This document shows positions 1 through 7,624 of a stretch of DNA of 22,680 nucleotides, piece after piece. The stretch is taken from positions 1 to 22,680 of the forward strand of contig JAYTDA010000224.1 of assembly GCA_043736155.1 (NCBI GenBank). Direction: 5' to 3'. Both the position numbers and the translations under genes were made by a program. The notes under the pieces are model-generated. The model made no database searches and was not told where the DNA came from. It saw only the letters and a list, made by a program, of their open reading frames with translations. Each line of letters starts with the position of its first letter. The stretch's first letter is position 1. Source of the stretch: JANNRR01 sp043736155 (GTDB lineage: Bacteria; Pseudomonadota; Alphaproteobacteria; Rhodobacterales; Rhodobacteraceae).

Positions 1-1
1 G

Positions 2-730
2 TGGGGCCAGTTGAAGGGACCGGAGTTCGCGGCGCCGATCATGGCTCCTTCGCGCCGGTTCGACATCGAACTGGAACTGGGCGCGGTGGTTGGCACGGCC
101 TCTGACCGGCCGGTGACGGTGGCCGAGGCGGATGCGATGATCTTCGGCTATGTGTTGCTGAACGACTGGTCGGCCCGCGACATTCAGGCCTGGGAATATC
201 AGCCGCTCGGCCCGTTTCAGGCCAAGGCCACGGCCACCACCATCAGCCCCTGGATCGTGACGTGCGCGGCACTGGAGCCGTTTCGCGTGTCGGCCCCGGT
301 GCGCGAGGTGCCGCTGTTGCCCTACCTGACTGAACCCGGCCCGATGCTGTATGACATCGCACTGGAGGTGGCGCTGCAACCCCGGGGCGGCAGCGAAACC
401 ATCATCAGCCGCACCAATGCCCGCGAGATTTACTATGCCGCCGCCCAGCAACTGGCGCATCATACCACCAGCGGCTGTCCGATGAATGTCGGCGATCTGC
501 TGGGATCGGGCACCATTTCCGGCCTCAGCAAAGACAGTCGTGGCAGCCTGTTGGAACTCAGCTGGGGCGGCAAGGAACCCATCACCATAGCGGGCGGCAG
601 CCGCAGCTTCATCGAAGACGGTGACCGGCTGACCCTGCGCGGTGTGGCACAGGGCGATGGCTACCACATCGGCTTTGGCGATTGCTCCGGTACCCTGCTG
701 CCCGCCTTGCCCGACCCCTACGCCCGTTGA
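2..730 (+). CDS. fahA: Fumarylacetoacetase, C-terminal part (5' end outside window)
   Basis: This is the last step of tyrosine/homogentisate degradation, hydrolysing fumarylacetoacetate to fumarate and acetoacetate in the cytoplasm. The frame is open from base 2 and the first visible residues (WGQLKGPEF) are already internal, so the start lies left of the window; the TTG at 11 is not a real start. Family signatures seen are the APSRRFDIELELG stretch with its acidic metal-binding residues, LLNDWSARDIQAWEYQPLGP, and the C-terminal block GDLLGSGTISG. About 240 residues remain of a family that is usually a little over 400. It ends 140 bp from the convergent 4-hydroxyphenylpyruvate dioxygenase, which acts earlier in the same pathway. 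Homogentisate dioxygenase is not in the window and may lie to the left. Assignment is secure. Confidence 0.93.
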   Translation, partial: WGQLKGPEFAAPIMAPSRRFDIELELGAVVGTASDRPVTVAEADAMIFGYVLLNDWSARDIQAWEYQPLGPFQAKATATTISPWIVTCAALEPFRVSAPVREVPLLPYLTEPGPMLYDIALEVALQPRGGSETIISRTNAREIYYAAAQQLAHHTTSGCPMNVGDLLGSGTISGLSKDSRGSLLELSWGGKEPITIAGGSRSFIEDGDRLTLRGVAQGDGYHIGFGDCSGTLLPALPDPYAR

Positions 731-870
731 AAGGCCGACCATGGCGAGGGCCCGTCTGATGCGCAAAGTCACGTCCTGAAGGCGCAGCTGATGCCGATCC
801 GGATGACCGATGTCGGGGAAACAAACACCCTTGCCGGGGCTCTGGCAGTGGCCAAGGCGGGCTGAAAGGT
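731..870. other. Convergent intergenic spacer
   Basis: This 140-bp gap lies between the convergent fumarylacetoacetase and 4-hydroxyphenylpyruvate dioxygenase genes. No clear intrinsic terminator was found. On the plus strand a short frame ending in TGA just before 870 reads like coding sequence (…LAGALAVAKAG), which may be the worn end of a lost gene or chance. Confidence 0.4.
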
Positions 871-1965
871 TCACCCCGCCTGCAGTACCCCGCGTGCAAT
901 CTGGTCCTGTTCGATGCTTTCGAACAGGGCGCGGAAATTGCCTTCGCCGAAGCCGTCGTCGCCTTTGCGCTGGATGAATTCAAAGAAAATCGGACCAATC
1001 ACGGTTTTGGAGAATATCTGCAGCAAAATCCGGGTTTCACCGCCATCCACCACGCCTTCGCCGTCGATCAGAATGCCATGCTGCGCCATCCGGTCCACCG
1101 GTTCCTGATGCCCGCTGACCCGCTGATGCGACTGGTCATAATAGGCCATCGGCGGTTTTGGCATGAACAGCAGCCCCCGCGCCGCGATCTCATCGGTTGC
1201 GGCATAGATGTCGTCGGTGCCAACGGCGATATGCTGAATGCCTTCGCCATTGTAGCGTTTCAGATATTCCACGATCTGCCCGGTTTCGCCGCGATCTTCG
1301 TTGATCGGAATCCGGATGCGGCCGCAGGGCGAGGTCAGGGCACGGCTGAACAGGCCGGTAAATTTCCCCGCGATGTCGAAAAACCGGATCTGCCTGAAGC
1401 CGAAAATCCGGCGGTAGAAATCAAACCACTTGTCCATGTTGCCGCGATGTACATTGTGGGTCAGATGGTCCAGATAGTGGAAGCCTACCCCTTTGGGTTT
1501 CGCGGCAGCCAGCCAATTGAACCCGGCATAGGGGTTGCGCCCGTCGCCATATTGGTCGGTGAAATAGATCAGCGATCCGCCGATGCCGACAATCGCCGAC
1601 AGGTCCAGCGCCTTGTCGCAGCCGTCATGGGACGTGGCCCCCCGCTGCACCGCATGGGCATGGGCATGCGCGGCATCAGCCACTCGCCACCCCATCGAAG
1701 GGGCACAGGGGCCATGCTGATCGACAAAGCGGCGGGCATGGCTGCCGGGCTGATTGTTCAGCACATAGGTGATGTCGCCCTGCTGCCACAGTTCGATATC
1801 CTGGTTGTGGTGACGTGCCACCAGACCATAGCCCATCCGGGCAAACAGGGCACGCAGCTGTTCCGGCTCGGGATGGGCGAATTCCACGAACTCAAAGCCA
1901 TCGGTTCCTGCCGGATTGGCGTCTGTGATCGTCGCACGCGGGGCGGAATGCGGAAAGGGGCCCAT
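871..1965 (-). CDS. hpd: 4-Hydroxyphenylpyruvate dioxygenase
   Basis: This Fe(II)-dependent cytoplasmic enzyme converts 4-hydroxyphenylpyruvate to homogentisate in tyrosine/phenylalanine breakdown. The 364-residue protein has the usual two vicinal-oxygen-chelate halves. The iron ligands are visible as H167 (LDHLTHNV), H245 (IQHIAVGTDD) and E329 (FFEFIQRKGD), and the C-terminal half carries GRIRIPINE and QIVEYL. I chose ATG at 1965 because AGGA lies 6 nt upstream; a GTG five codons earlier (1980) has no comparable site. The gene is divergent from an Lrp/AsnC regulator, the usual arrangement for a tyrosine-responsive control pair, and convergent with fumarylacetoacetase. It appears intact. Confidence 0.96.
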   Translation of the reverse strand: MGPFPHSAPRATITDANPAGTDGFEFVEFAHPEPEQLRALFARMGYGLVARHHNQDIELWQQGDITYVLNNQPGSHARRFVDQHGPCAPSMGWRVADAAHAHAHAVQRGATSHDGCDKALDLSAIVGIGGSLIYFTDQYGDGRNPYAGFNWLAAAKPKGVGFHYLDHLTHNVHRGNMDKWFDFYRRIFGFRQIRFFDIAGKFTGLFSRALTSPCGRIRIPINEDRGETGQIVEYLKRYNGEGIQHIAVGTDDIYAATDEIAARGLLFMPKPPMAYYDQSHQRVSGHQEPVDRMAQHGILIDGEGVVDGGETRILLQIFSKTVIGPIFFEFIQRKGDDGFGEGNFRALFESIEQDQIARGVLQAG

Positions 1966-2101
1966 GACTGATCCTGTCACTGCAAGGTTACTGTGTGATC
2001 ATACCGCGAAATCCATGCGGACTTTGCGCAATCTGTCGCCTATGATCGCCCTGCAATGCGCCAATCTTACGAAATTCTGCCATGTTCCGGAGTTCTCCCG
2101 C
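1966..2101. promoter_or_regulatory. Divergent promoter region between hpd and the Lrp-type regulator
   Basis: This 136-bp region must hold promoters for both the dioxygenase (minus) and the regulator (plus). It contains the perfect 8-bp palindrome TTGCGCAA at 2024-2031 and a related AATGCGCCAAT at about 2056-2066. Such spaced TTGCGCAA-like half-sites are plausible Lrp/AsnC contacts, but this assignment is inference. Confidence 0.5.
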
Positions 2102-2557
2102 ATGATCGATGATCTTGATTCGCGCCTGCTGGCAGCGTTGCAAGCCGATGCCACCCTCACGGCGCAGCAACTCGGCGAGCGGTTGAACCTGTCGACCAGC
2201 CAGGTGGCGCGGCGGCGGCAAAGGCTGGAAGAGGCAGGCACCATCACCGGTTACGCTGCCCGCATCGCCCCGGCGGCGGTGGGCCTTCATGTGCAGGCCT
2301 TTGTGCAGGTGCAGATGGCGACCCACGCCCCCGAACCGGCCCGCAGCTTTGCCAGCCTGATCGCCACCCTGCCAGAGGTGGTCAGCGCCTGGACCATGAC
2401 CGGCGAGGCGGATTATCTGCTGCGGGTCTGGTGCGCCGATCTGGCCGGGCTGAACCACCTGATCCAGAACCGCCTGTTGCCGCACCCGTCAGTGGCGCGG
2501 GTGCAAAGCCAGATCGTGCTGGAGCAAATGAAACCCGATGGTCCCCTTCCGATCTGA
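2102..2557 (+). CDS. Lrp/AsnC family transcriptional regulator
   Basis: This is a 151-residue DNA-binding regulator of the feast/famine family. The N-terminal winged helix-turn-helix covers about residues 3-50 (LTAQQLGERLNLSTSQVARR), followed by an AsnC-type ligand and oligomerisation domain (VQAFVQVQM, TGEADYLLRVW, RVQSQIVLEQMK). Length is typical. I chose the ATG at 2102, preceded by GGAG; the same frame runs open back to 1916, but those residues lie in the divergent promoter region and match no family. Orientation opposite hpd suggests that it controls that gene, perhaps in response to tyrosine or a related aromatic amino acid. This is inferred from position, not from a recognised effector motif. 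Confidence 0.92.
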   Translation: MIDDLDSRLLAALQADATLTAQQLGERLNLSTSQVARRRQRLEEAGTITGYAARIAPAAVGLHVQAFVQVQMATHAPEPARSFASLIATLPEVVSAWTMTGEADYLLRVWCADLAGLNHLIQNRLLPHPSVARVQSQIVLEQMKPDGPLPI

Positions 2558-2811
2558 CTCCACCGATCTGACCCCCACTGACCGGACCCGAACCACGGGC
2601 TGGAACGGCTGACTGGCCATGCCTGGCTGGAACAGGGGTTGAACCTGCCGTAGGATCTGCGCGCCATCGATCTGCCCGCAGCACCGCCGCTCAAGTCCCG
2701 CTGACATAGCTGTTGCCCGGTTATCCGGGCTGACATAGCTGTTGCCCGGGTGTCCGGGCGGGCCTATCGTGCCCGGGGCGTCCCTGCCCTTTCCAGCCTG
2801 CGGAGGTTCCG
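2558..2811. other. Intergenic spacer with vestigial frame and tandem hairpins
   Basis: This 254-bp spacer has two parts. From 2582 to 2704 a plus-strand frame with codon choice like neighbouring genes reads HGLERLTGHAWLEQG… but has no start and is broken by TAG at 2651-2653; it may be the tail of a lost gene. From 2701 to 2758 are two tandem hairpin repeats, listed separately. The following gene has GGAGG five bases before its ATG. Confidence 0.45.
2701..2759. repeat. Tandem 29-bp repeat, each copy with a GCCCGG/CCGGGC hairpin
   Basis: Two head-to-tail copies of a 29-bp unit (2701-2729 and 2730-2758) differ at only two bases. Each contains the inverted repeat GCCCGG-N4-CCGGGC (2715-2730 and 2744-2759). 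The stems are identical in both copies and the two differences fall in the four-base loops (TTAT versus GTGT). No T-run follows, so neither looks like a classical terminator. They could be operator sites or RNA hairpins in the leader of the M24 peptidase gene, which starts about 50 bp downstream. Confidence 0.8.
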
Positions 2812-3996
2812 ATGACTGTCCAGCAACCCCAAACCGGCACCGCTTTCCTGCCCCCCGATCTGGGGCGCATCGACCGCCTGATGGAGGCGGCGGGACTGGA
2901 TCATCTGGTCGTCACCTCCAAGCATAATGTGCAGTATCTGATGGGTGGCTACCGCTTCATCTTCTTTGCCGCGATGGATGCCATCGGTCACAGCCGCTAT
3001 CTGCCGGTGATGATCTATCAGCGCGGCGCACCGGACCGGGCCGCCTATATCGGCAACAGGATGGAAGGCAGCGAACATGCCAACCATCCGTTCTGGGTGC
3101 CAACCGTGATCCCCGCCACCTGGGGCAGCAAGGATGCGGCGGCGCTGGCGGTGGAGCATCTGAAAAAGCTGGGGGGCAGCGGGCGGATCGGGATTGAACC
3201 GGGGTTCCTGCCGTCCGATGCCTGGCAGGTGCTGGCGGCGGCGGTTGGGGCCGACCGGCTGGCCGATGCCACCGGGATGCTGGAACAGATGCGCGCCATC
3301 AAGACCGCGGCAGAGCTTGATCTGTTGCGGCAGGCATCGGAACTGATCACCGATGCGATGACAGCCACCATCGCCGCAGCCCGCGAAGGCTGGACCAAGA
3401 CCCGTATCATCGAGGAATTGCGGCGGCAGGAGGTCAACCGGGGCCTGCATTTCGATTATTGCCTGCTGACGCTGGGGTCCTCGCACAACCGCGCCGGGTC
3501 CGATCAGGCCTGGCAACGCGGCGAGGTGCTGTCGATCGATTCCGGCGGCAATCTGGCGGGCTATATCGGCGATCTGTGCCGGATGGGGGTGTTGGGCGAA
3601 CCCGATGCCGAATTGCAGGATCTGCTGGCACAGGTTGAATCCGTGCAACAGGCCGCTTTTGCCGGAATTCGCCCCGGTGTCCCCGGGGGCAGCGTGATCG
3701 AACGGGCCGAAACGGTGCGCAAGGCGCTGCCGTCTGCCGCCTGCACCGATTTCTTTGCCCATGGCATGGGACTGATCACCCACGAGGTTCCGTTTCTGAT
3801 GACCAATCATCCGGTGGCTTACGAAGGTACCGATGCCGGGCGGGCCCTGGAACCCGGCATGGTGCTTTCGGTGGAAACCACCATGCTTCACCCCAGTCGC
3901 GGCTTCATCAAGCTGGAAGATACCCTGGCAGTGACAGCAACCGGATATGAGATGTTCGGCACCCGCAACCGGGGCTGGAACCGCGGCGGTCTGTGA
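2812..3996 (+). CDS. M24 family metallopeptidase (Xaa-Pro peptidase/creatinase-like)
   Basis: This 394-residue cytoplasmic protein has the two-domain layout of the M24 'pita-bread' family: a creatinase-like N-terminal domain (about 1-160) and a catalytic domain (about 165-385). All five dinuclear-metal ligands are present: D243 and D254 (SIDSGG…YIGD), H317 (AHGMG), E355 (SVETT) and E369 (KLEDT). A further His at 324 (ITHEVP) matches the family's substrate-binding site, so it should be active. GGAGG stands five bases before the ATG. Members include Xaa-Pro dipeptidases, aminopeptidase P, creatinase and ectoine-derivative hydrolases, and sequence alone does not choose between them. Neighbours (AcuI reductase downstream, tyrosine catabolism upstream) do not fix the substrate. 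Confidence 0.9.
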   Translation: MTVQQPQTGTAFLPPDLGRIDRLMEAAGLDHLVVTSKHNVQYLMGGYRFIFFAAMDAIGHSRYLPVMIYQRGAPDRAAYIGNRMEGSEHANHPFWVPTVIPATWGSKDAAALAVEHLKKLGGSGRIGIEPGFLPSDAWQVLAAAVGADRLADATGMLEQMRAIKTAAELDLLRQASELITDAMTATIAAAREGWTKTRIIEELRRQEVNRGLHFDYCLLTLGSSHNRAGSDQAWQRGEVLSIDSGGNLAGYIGDLCRMGVLGEPDAELQDLLAQVESVQQAAFAGIRPGVPGGSVIERAETVRKALPSAACTDFFAHGMGLITHEVPFLMTNHPVAYEGTDAGRALEPGMVLSVETTMLHPSRGFIKLEDTLAVTATGYEMFGTRNRGWNRGGL

Positions 3997-4270
3997 CAAC
4001 GGCCATTTTGGCCATTGCTGCAGATCCCGCACCGCTGCGCGCATGACCCGCTGCCGGATGGTGGCCACCACGATACCGGGCGCAGGGCTGGAATCGAACA
4101 CCGGCTTCTTGATGGGGCCGGGTGTCACCGTTGCACCGGTAGGCAAGTGCAGGGGCTGCGCCTTTGGTCCCCTGTAGGATTTCGAGGGTCACAGCCCGGA
4201 AATCTGCCGGATAAACTGGCATGAGCCGGATTGATGGTCCAGACTGACGGTCCAAACCAAGGAGAACAGG
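3997..4270. other. Intergenic spacer
   Basis: This is 274 bp between the M24 peptidase and the AcuI-type reductase. A short stem (GGCCA-TTT-TGGCC) lies about 10 bp after the peptidase stop codon and is too weak to call a terminator. No supported gene was found. AAGGAG precedes the reductase ATG by 9 bases. Confidence 0.4.
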
Positions 4271-5263
4271 ATGTTTCGCGCCCTGCTGCTGGAAAAAGAC
4301 GCTGATGGTCAGGCTCATGCCATGGTGCGGCAGCTGGACGACAGCGCCTTGCCGCCCGGTGATGTCACCGTGACCATCGACTATTCGACGCTGAATTACA
4401 AGGATGGGCTGTGCCTGTCTGCCACCGGTGGCGGTCTGGTGCGCACCTGGCCGCATGTCGCAGGCATCGACTTTGCCGGAACCGTCGAAGCGTCAGACGA
4501 TCCGCGCTACAGGCCGGGGGATCAGGTGGTGCTGACCGGCTGGCGGGTCGGCGAAATGCATTGGGGCGGCTATGCGCAAAAGGCGCGGGTCAGGGCCGAC
4601 TGGCTGGTGCCATTGCCCGCCGGGCTGACCACCCGGGCGGCAATGGCGGTGGGAACCGCGGGGCTGACCGCGATGATGGCACTGATGGCGCTGGAAGACC
4701 ACGGGCTGACGCCGGACAACGGCGAGGTGCTGGTGACCGGGGCTGCCGGGGGTGTCGGGTCGGTGGCAGTGGCGCTGTTGGCGCATCTGGGCTACCGGGT
4801 GGCGGCAGTGACAGGGCGGCCGGAGACCGAGGGCTATCTGCGCGATCTGGGGGCCGCCAGGACCATCCCGCGCGCCGATCTGGCGGAAGTGGTGAAACGC
4901 CCGCTGGAGGCGGAGACCTGGGCGGGCTGCATTGATGCCGTCGGCGGCGCGATGCTGGCGCGGGTGCTGGGGCAGATGACCTATGGCGCATCGGTTGCCG
5001 CAGTCGGTCTGGCGGGCGGGTCGGCGCTGCCCGCCTCGGTGATCCCGTTCCTGCTGCGCGGGGTGAACCTGCTGGGCATTGACAGCGTGATGAGGCCCTA
5101 TCCCGACCGGCTGCGCGCCTGGTCGCGGATTGCCACCGATCTGCCGATGGACCGGCTGAACCGCATGATCCAGCCCGCCGTTCTGGCTGACCTGCCGGCC
5201 CTTGGTGCCGCGATCCTGCAAGGCGCGGTGCGCGGGCGGGTGGTGGTGGATGTGAATGGTTGA
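4271..5263 (+). CDS. acuI: Acryloyl-CoA reductase / YhdH-type medium-chain quinone oxidoreductase
   Basis: This NADPH-dependent reductase of the zinc-free MDR superfamily has 330 residues, the expected length. Hallmarks of the AcuI/YhdH group are NYKDGL (42-47), WPHVAGIDFAGTV (60-72) and the nucleotide-binding loop TGAAGGVGS (156-164) in a Rossmann fold. Characterised AcuI proteins reduce toxic acryloyl-CoA to propionyl-CoA during dimethylsulfoniopropionate or 3-hydroxypropionate metabolism, and close homologues are widespread in Rhodobacteraceae. A strong ribosome site (AAGGAG) precedes the ATG. The gene stands alone here, with no acuR, DMSP lyase or coenzyme-A transferase beside it, so a general acryloyl-CoA detoxifying role is more likely than a dedicated DMSP operon. 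The family is certain; the exact substrate is inferred. Confidence 0.88.
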   Translation: MFRALLLEKDADGQAHAMVRQLDDSALPPGDVTVTIDYSTLNYKDGLCLSATGGGLVRTWPHVAGIDFAGTVEASDDPRYRPGDQVVLTGWRVGEMHWGGYAQKARVRADWLVPLPAGLTTRAAMAVGTAGLTAMMALMALEDHGLTPDNGEVLVTGAAGGVGSVAVALLAHLGYRVAAVTGRPETEGYLRDLGAARTIPRADLAEVVKRPLEAETWAGCIDAVGGAMLARVLGQMTYGASVAAVGLAGGSALPASVIPFLLRGVNLLGIDSVMRPYPDRLRAWSRIATDLPMDRLNRMIQPAVLADLPALGAAILQGAVRGRVVVDVNG

Positions 5264-5288
5264 CCGGCGGCAGGTCATCGCCGCAGCT

Positions 5289-5951
5289 TCAATCGTTTTC
5301 ATCCACCTCTGCCCCGGCCCCGGCCCGCGATGTGGCTGAAGGCGGCACCGTGGTGCGCAGCGCCAACCGGTTCAGGCCCGCCAGCGTCTGTGGCAGCACG
5401 GCACAGGGCGCAGGCACCAGTGCCGGGCCTTCTGCGCCTGCGGGCTGCAAGGTGATGTCAACCGTCGCCAGCGCCGTTGCCGCGAACCACCCAACATCGC
5501 CGGACACCGCCCCGGTTGGCTGCAGCAGAACCGACCCGCCGGGCAGAGTGACCTGCACAGCTTTGCCATGGATCGCCCCGAACACCCAGGCAAAGGGCAA
5601 CAGCAACAGCACCTGCCGCAGCGGCCCGATCTTCAAACCCATCGGCCCCGGAGCTGCAGCCGGCAGCAGGGCAAAATCACCCAAGGCGGCACCGGTCAGG
5701 ATCGGGCACAGGCTGCCACCGCCAGCCCCGTGCCACTGGCCGGGTGCCATCACCGGTGGCGCTGCGGATGCATCAGTTTCGACAAGGCGCAGTAGCGCCC
5801 CCGGCCCGTCCAGCCCCCGTTCTGCCAGCCATGCAGCGGCAAACCCCGCCTCTTCCGCCAGCCCCCAGGCCATTCCTGCCCCGCGCGCTGCCTTCAGGCA
5901 CAACTGTTCCACCTCGTTCAGCGACAGCACGACAGACGCCGCACCCGTCAT
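5289..5951 (-). CDS. DUF3726 family protein
   Basis: This is a 220-residue protein of unknown function. Residues about 9-45 (SLNEVEQLCLKAARGAGMAW…EAGFAAAWL) match what I know of the DUF3726 family, found mainly in Rhodobacterales. The rest is Ala/Gly/Pro-rich with a hydrophobic stretch near the middle (QVLLLLPFAWVFGA) that could be a buried helix; there is no signal peptide. It is the last gene of a three-gene minus-strand operon, and its ATG overlaps the stop of the 558-residue gene (ATGA at 5948-5951), implying translational coupling. It converges on acuI with only 25 bp between stops. Co-transcription with the dipeptidase-like gene suggests a shared catabolic task, but no reaction can be assigned. 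Confidence 0.8.
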   Translation of the reverse strand: MTGAASVVLSLNEVEQLCLKAARGAGMAWGLAEEAGFAAAWLAERGLDGPGALLRLVETDASAAPPVMAPGQWHGAGGGSLCPILTGAALGDFALLPAAAPGPMGLKIGPLRQVLLLLPFAWVFGAIHGKAVQVTLPGGSVLLQPTGAVSGDVGWFAATALATVDITLQPAGAEGPALVPAPCAVLPQTLAGLNRLALRTTVPPSATSRAGAGAEVDEND

Positions 5952-7624
5952 CCGCCCCGGTCCCCTGCCAGATCAGCGGGACCGGGCTGCCCCTGAAACA
6001 GGCTGATCCGCACCCATTTGTCAGATCGCGGGTCAAACCGGCTGGCCCCGAACAGCGCCAGTTTGCCGCGCATCAGATCAATCGGCAGCATGTCGTCGGC
6101 CAGCAGATTGTCGCGCACCTCGCCATAGGGATGGCCCGGGGCCAGCTGGGCGCGGCGCACCATCTGGCGGTGATCCGGGTTCGCCAGCAAAAAGGCGGCA
6201 ACCGTCTGATTGGCGGGTCCTTCCGCCAGCGCCAGCGCCAGTCCACAGGCCAACCGCGCAATGCCCAACGGTTGTTCCCGCGCAGCCCCCGGTTCGGCAC
6301 AGCGGTTGCCGATCCGGGGTTCCAGCTTTTCCTCGGATACATACCAGAACCGGGCTTTTTGGCGCGGATCGGTGAAATCCAGTGCCAATGCCCAGCCGTA
6401 GTGATCGCGCAGGATCGCGCGCAACCGCGCAACGGTCATCGCCCCGTCAAGGCGGAACGCCGCAGCCTCATCCGCCGCCATCCGGTCGGCCAGATCATCG
6501 ACCAGATCGCCATGCGGCTCCAGCAGCAGCGCCAACAGCGCCTCTTGCCCTTCAAGCGACAGCCCGCTTTCCCCCTGCCGCCACAGCGTATCCCAGGGGT
6601 GGCGCTGCGCCGGGTCCGGCCAAGCCCCGACCCATGCCGCGATCCGGGTCAGATCGCGGCGCAGGTCTGCCAGTTTCGCCATCTGCACCGGATGCGCCGA
6701 TTGCCACAGCGCGGCATTGTCCTGTGCCTCGGCCAGTGCAGTGCAAAACCCGGCAACAGCGCCCGGCAACGCGGTTTCCTGGGCCCGTACCCGCGCCAGC
6801 GCCGTTTCCCGCGCCGCTATCCAGGCGTGGATCAGCACCGGGTGGCGGATCAGAAACGGTGCCATCCCCAGCCCGGTGGCATTGCCCACCCCCAGCGCGC
6901 GGCGGGTCGCCGGGTCCAGCCGGGCGGCACCGGCACCGCCCCGCACCTGTGCCAGATGCTCGACCAGATCGACGGTAAACTGCCGGATCAGCCACACCGT
7001 CAGCATTTCCACCTGAAACGGTGCCGCCAGTTCGGCGCGACCGGCAATCAGCGCCCGGTCAGCAGCGCCAAACTTGCCAGAGCCGTAAACCGCGGTGGTG
7101 CGCATCAGATAGCCGACGGCGGCCACTGCGCCAGGGTCGGGCTGCTGGCCCTGCGCCAGCCGGTTCACCACATGGTCAAACAGCCGCACCGACCGGTTGG
7201 CACGGGCCAGTGTCAGTTCGCGCGGGCTGATGCGGCCCGCCTCCTGCAAGGGCACATTGGCCTGCAACCGGTCCAGATCCTCCGCAGTCGGTTCACCATC
7301 AAACAGGGCAAAGGTGGCATCCCAGGCGGTGGCAATCACCCGGTCCGACCGCAGATGATCCGGCAGGTCATGGGCAAAGGCGATCAGGCTGTAGGTCCGC
7401 ACCGGGCCAATGGCACGGTACACTGCGCGGCCCACCCCGGTGGCATCCAGCGTCCAGACCGGCCGGTCAAAGCGCCAGCCCTCCGTCGCCATCCGCCGCA
7501 GCATCACCCGCAGAAACGACAGCCGGGTCGGGTGGGCACTGCCGATCCGCGCCAGCCGCATCACCTGATCGGGGGTGCGGCGAAAGGCCGACAGGTCAGC
7601 ACCGGCAAGGTGTGGCGCGGTCAT
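5948..7624 (-). CDS. Conserved-looking protein of unknown function (558 aa)
   Basis: I do not recognise this protein. It has 558 residues, no signal peptide and no transmembrane pattern, and is rich in Arg and Ala with many helical segments, so it is probably cytoplasmic. Visible features include an N-terminal stretch FRRTPDQVMRLARIGSAHPT, a central hydrophobic segment around LIRHPVLIHAWIAARETALA, and near the C-terminus FTDPRQKARFWYVSEEKLEPR followed by HPYGEVRDNLLADDMLPIDL. No nucleotide-binding loop, Cys cluster or metal motif stands out. The ATG at 7624 overlaps the stop of the dipeptidase-like gene (ATGA), and its own stop overlaps the DUF3726 start, so all three should be made together. 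Frame integrity over 1.7 kb and this coupling argue for a real, selected gene. Confidence 0.85.
   Translation of the reverse strand: MTAPHLAGADLSAFRRTPDQVMRLARIGSAHPTRLSFLRVMLRRMATEGWRFDRPVWTLDATGVGRAVYRAIGPVRTYSLIAFAHDLPDHLRSDRVIATAWDATFALFDGEPTAEDLDRLQANVPLQEAGRISPRELTLARANRSVRLFDHVVNRLAQGQQPDPGAVAAVGYLMRTTAVYGSGKFGAADRALIAGRAELAAPFQVEMLTVWLIRQFTVDLVEHLAQVRGGAGAARLDPATRRALGVGNATGLGMAPFLIRHPVLIHAWIAARETALARVRAQETALPGAVAGFCTALAEAQDNAALWQSAHPVQMAKLADLRRDLTRIAAWVGAWPDPAQRHPWDTLWRQGESGLSLEGQEALLALLLEPHGDLVDDLADRMAADEAAAFRLDGAMTVARLRAILRDHYGWALALDFTDPRQKARFWYVSEEKLEPRIGNRCAEPGAAREQPLGIARLACGLALALAEGPANQTVAAFLLANPDHRQMVRRAQLAPGHPYGEVRDNLLADDMLPIDLMRGKLALFGASRFDPRSDKWVRISLFQGQPGPADLAGDRGG

Noticed and set aside
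1916..2101. Upstream extension of the Lrp/AsnC regulator to 1916
   Set aside because: The added 62 residues overlap the start of hpd and the divergent promoter and match nothing; ATG 2102 has a ribosome site and gives the normal family length.
2764..4146. Minus-strand open frame of 460 codons opposite the M24 peptidase
   Set aside because: The plus-strand peptidase has all catalytic ligands and a strong ribosome site; the minus frame is Gln/His/Gly-rich and lacks any motif.
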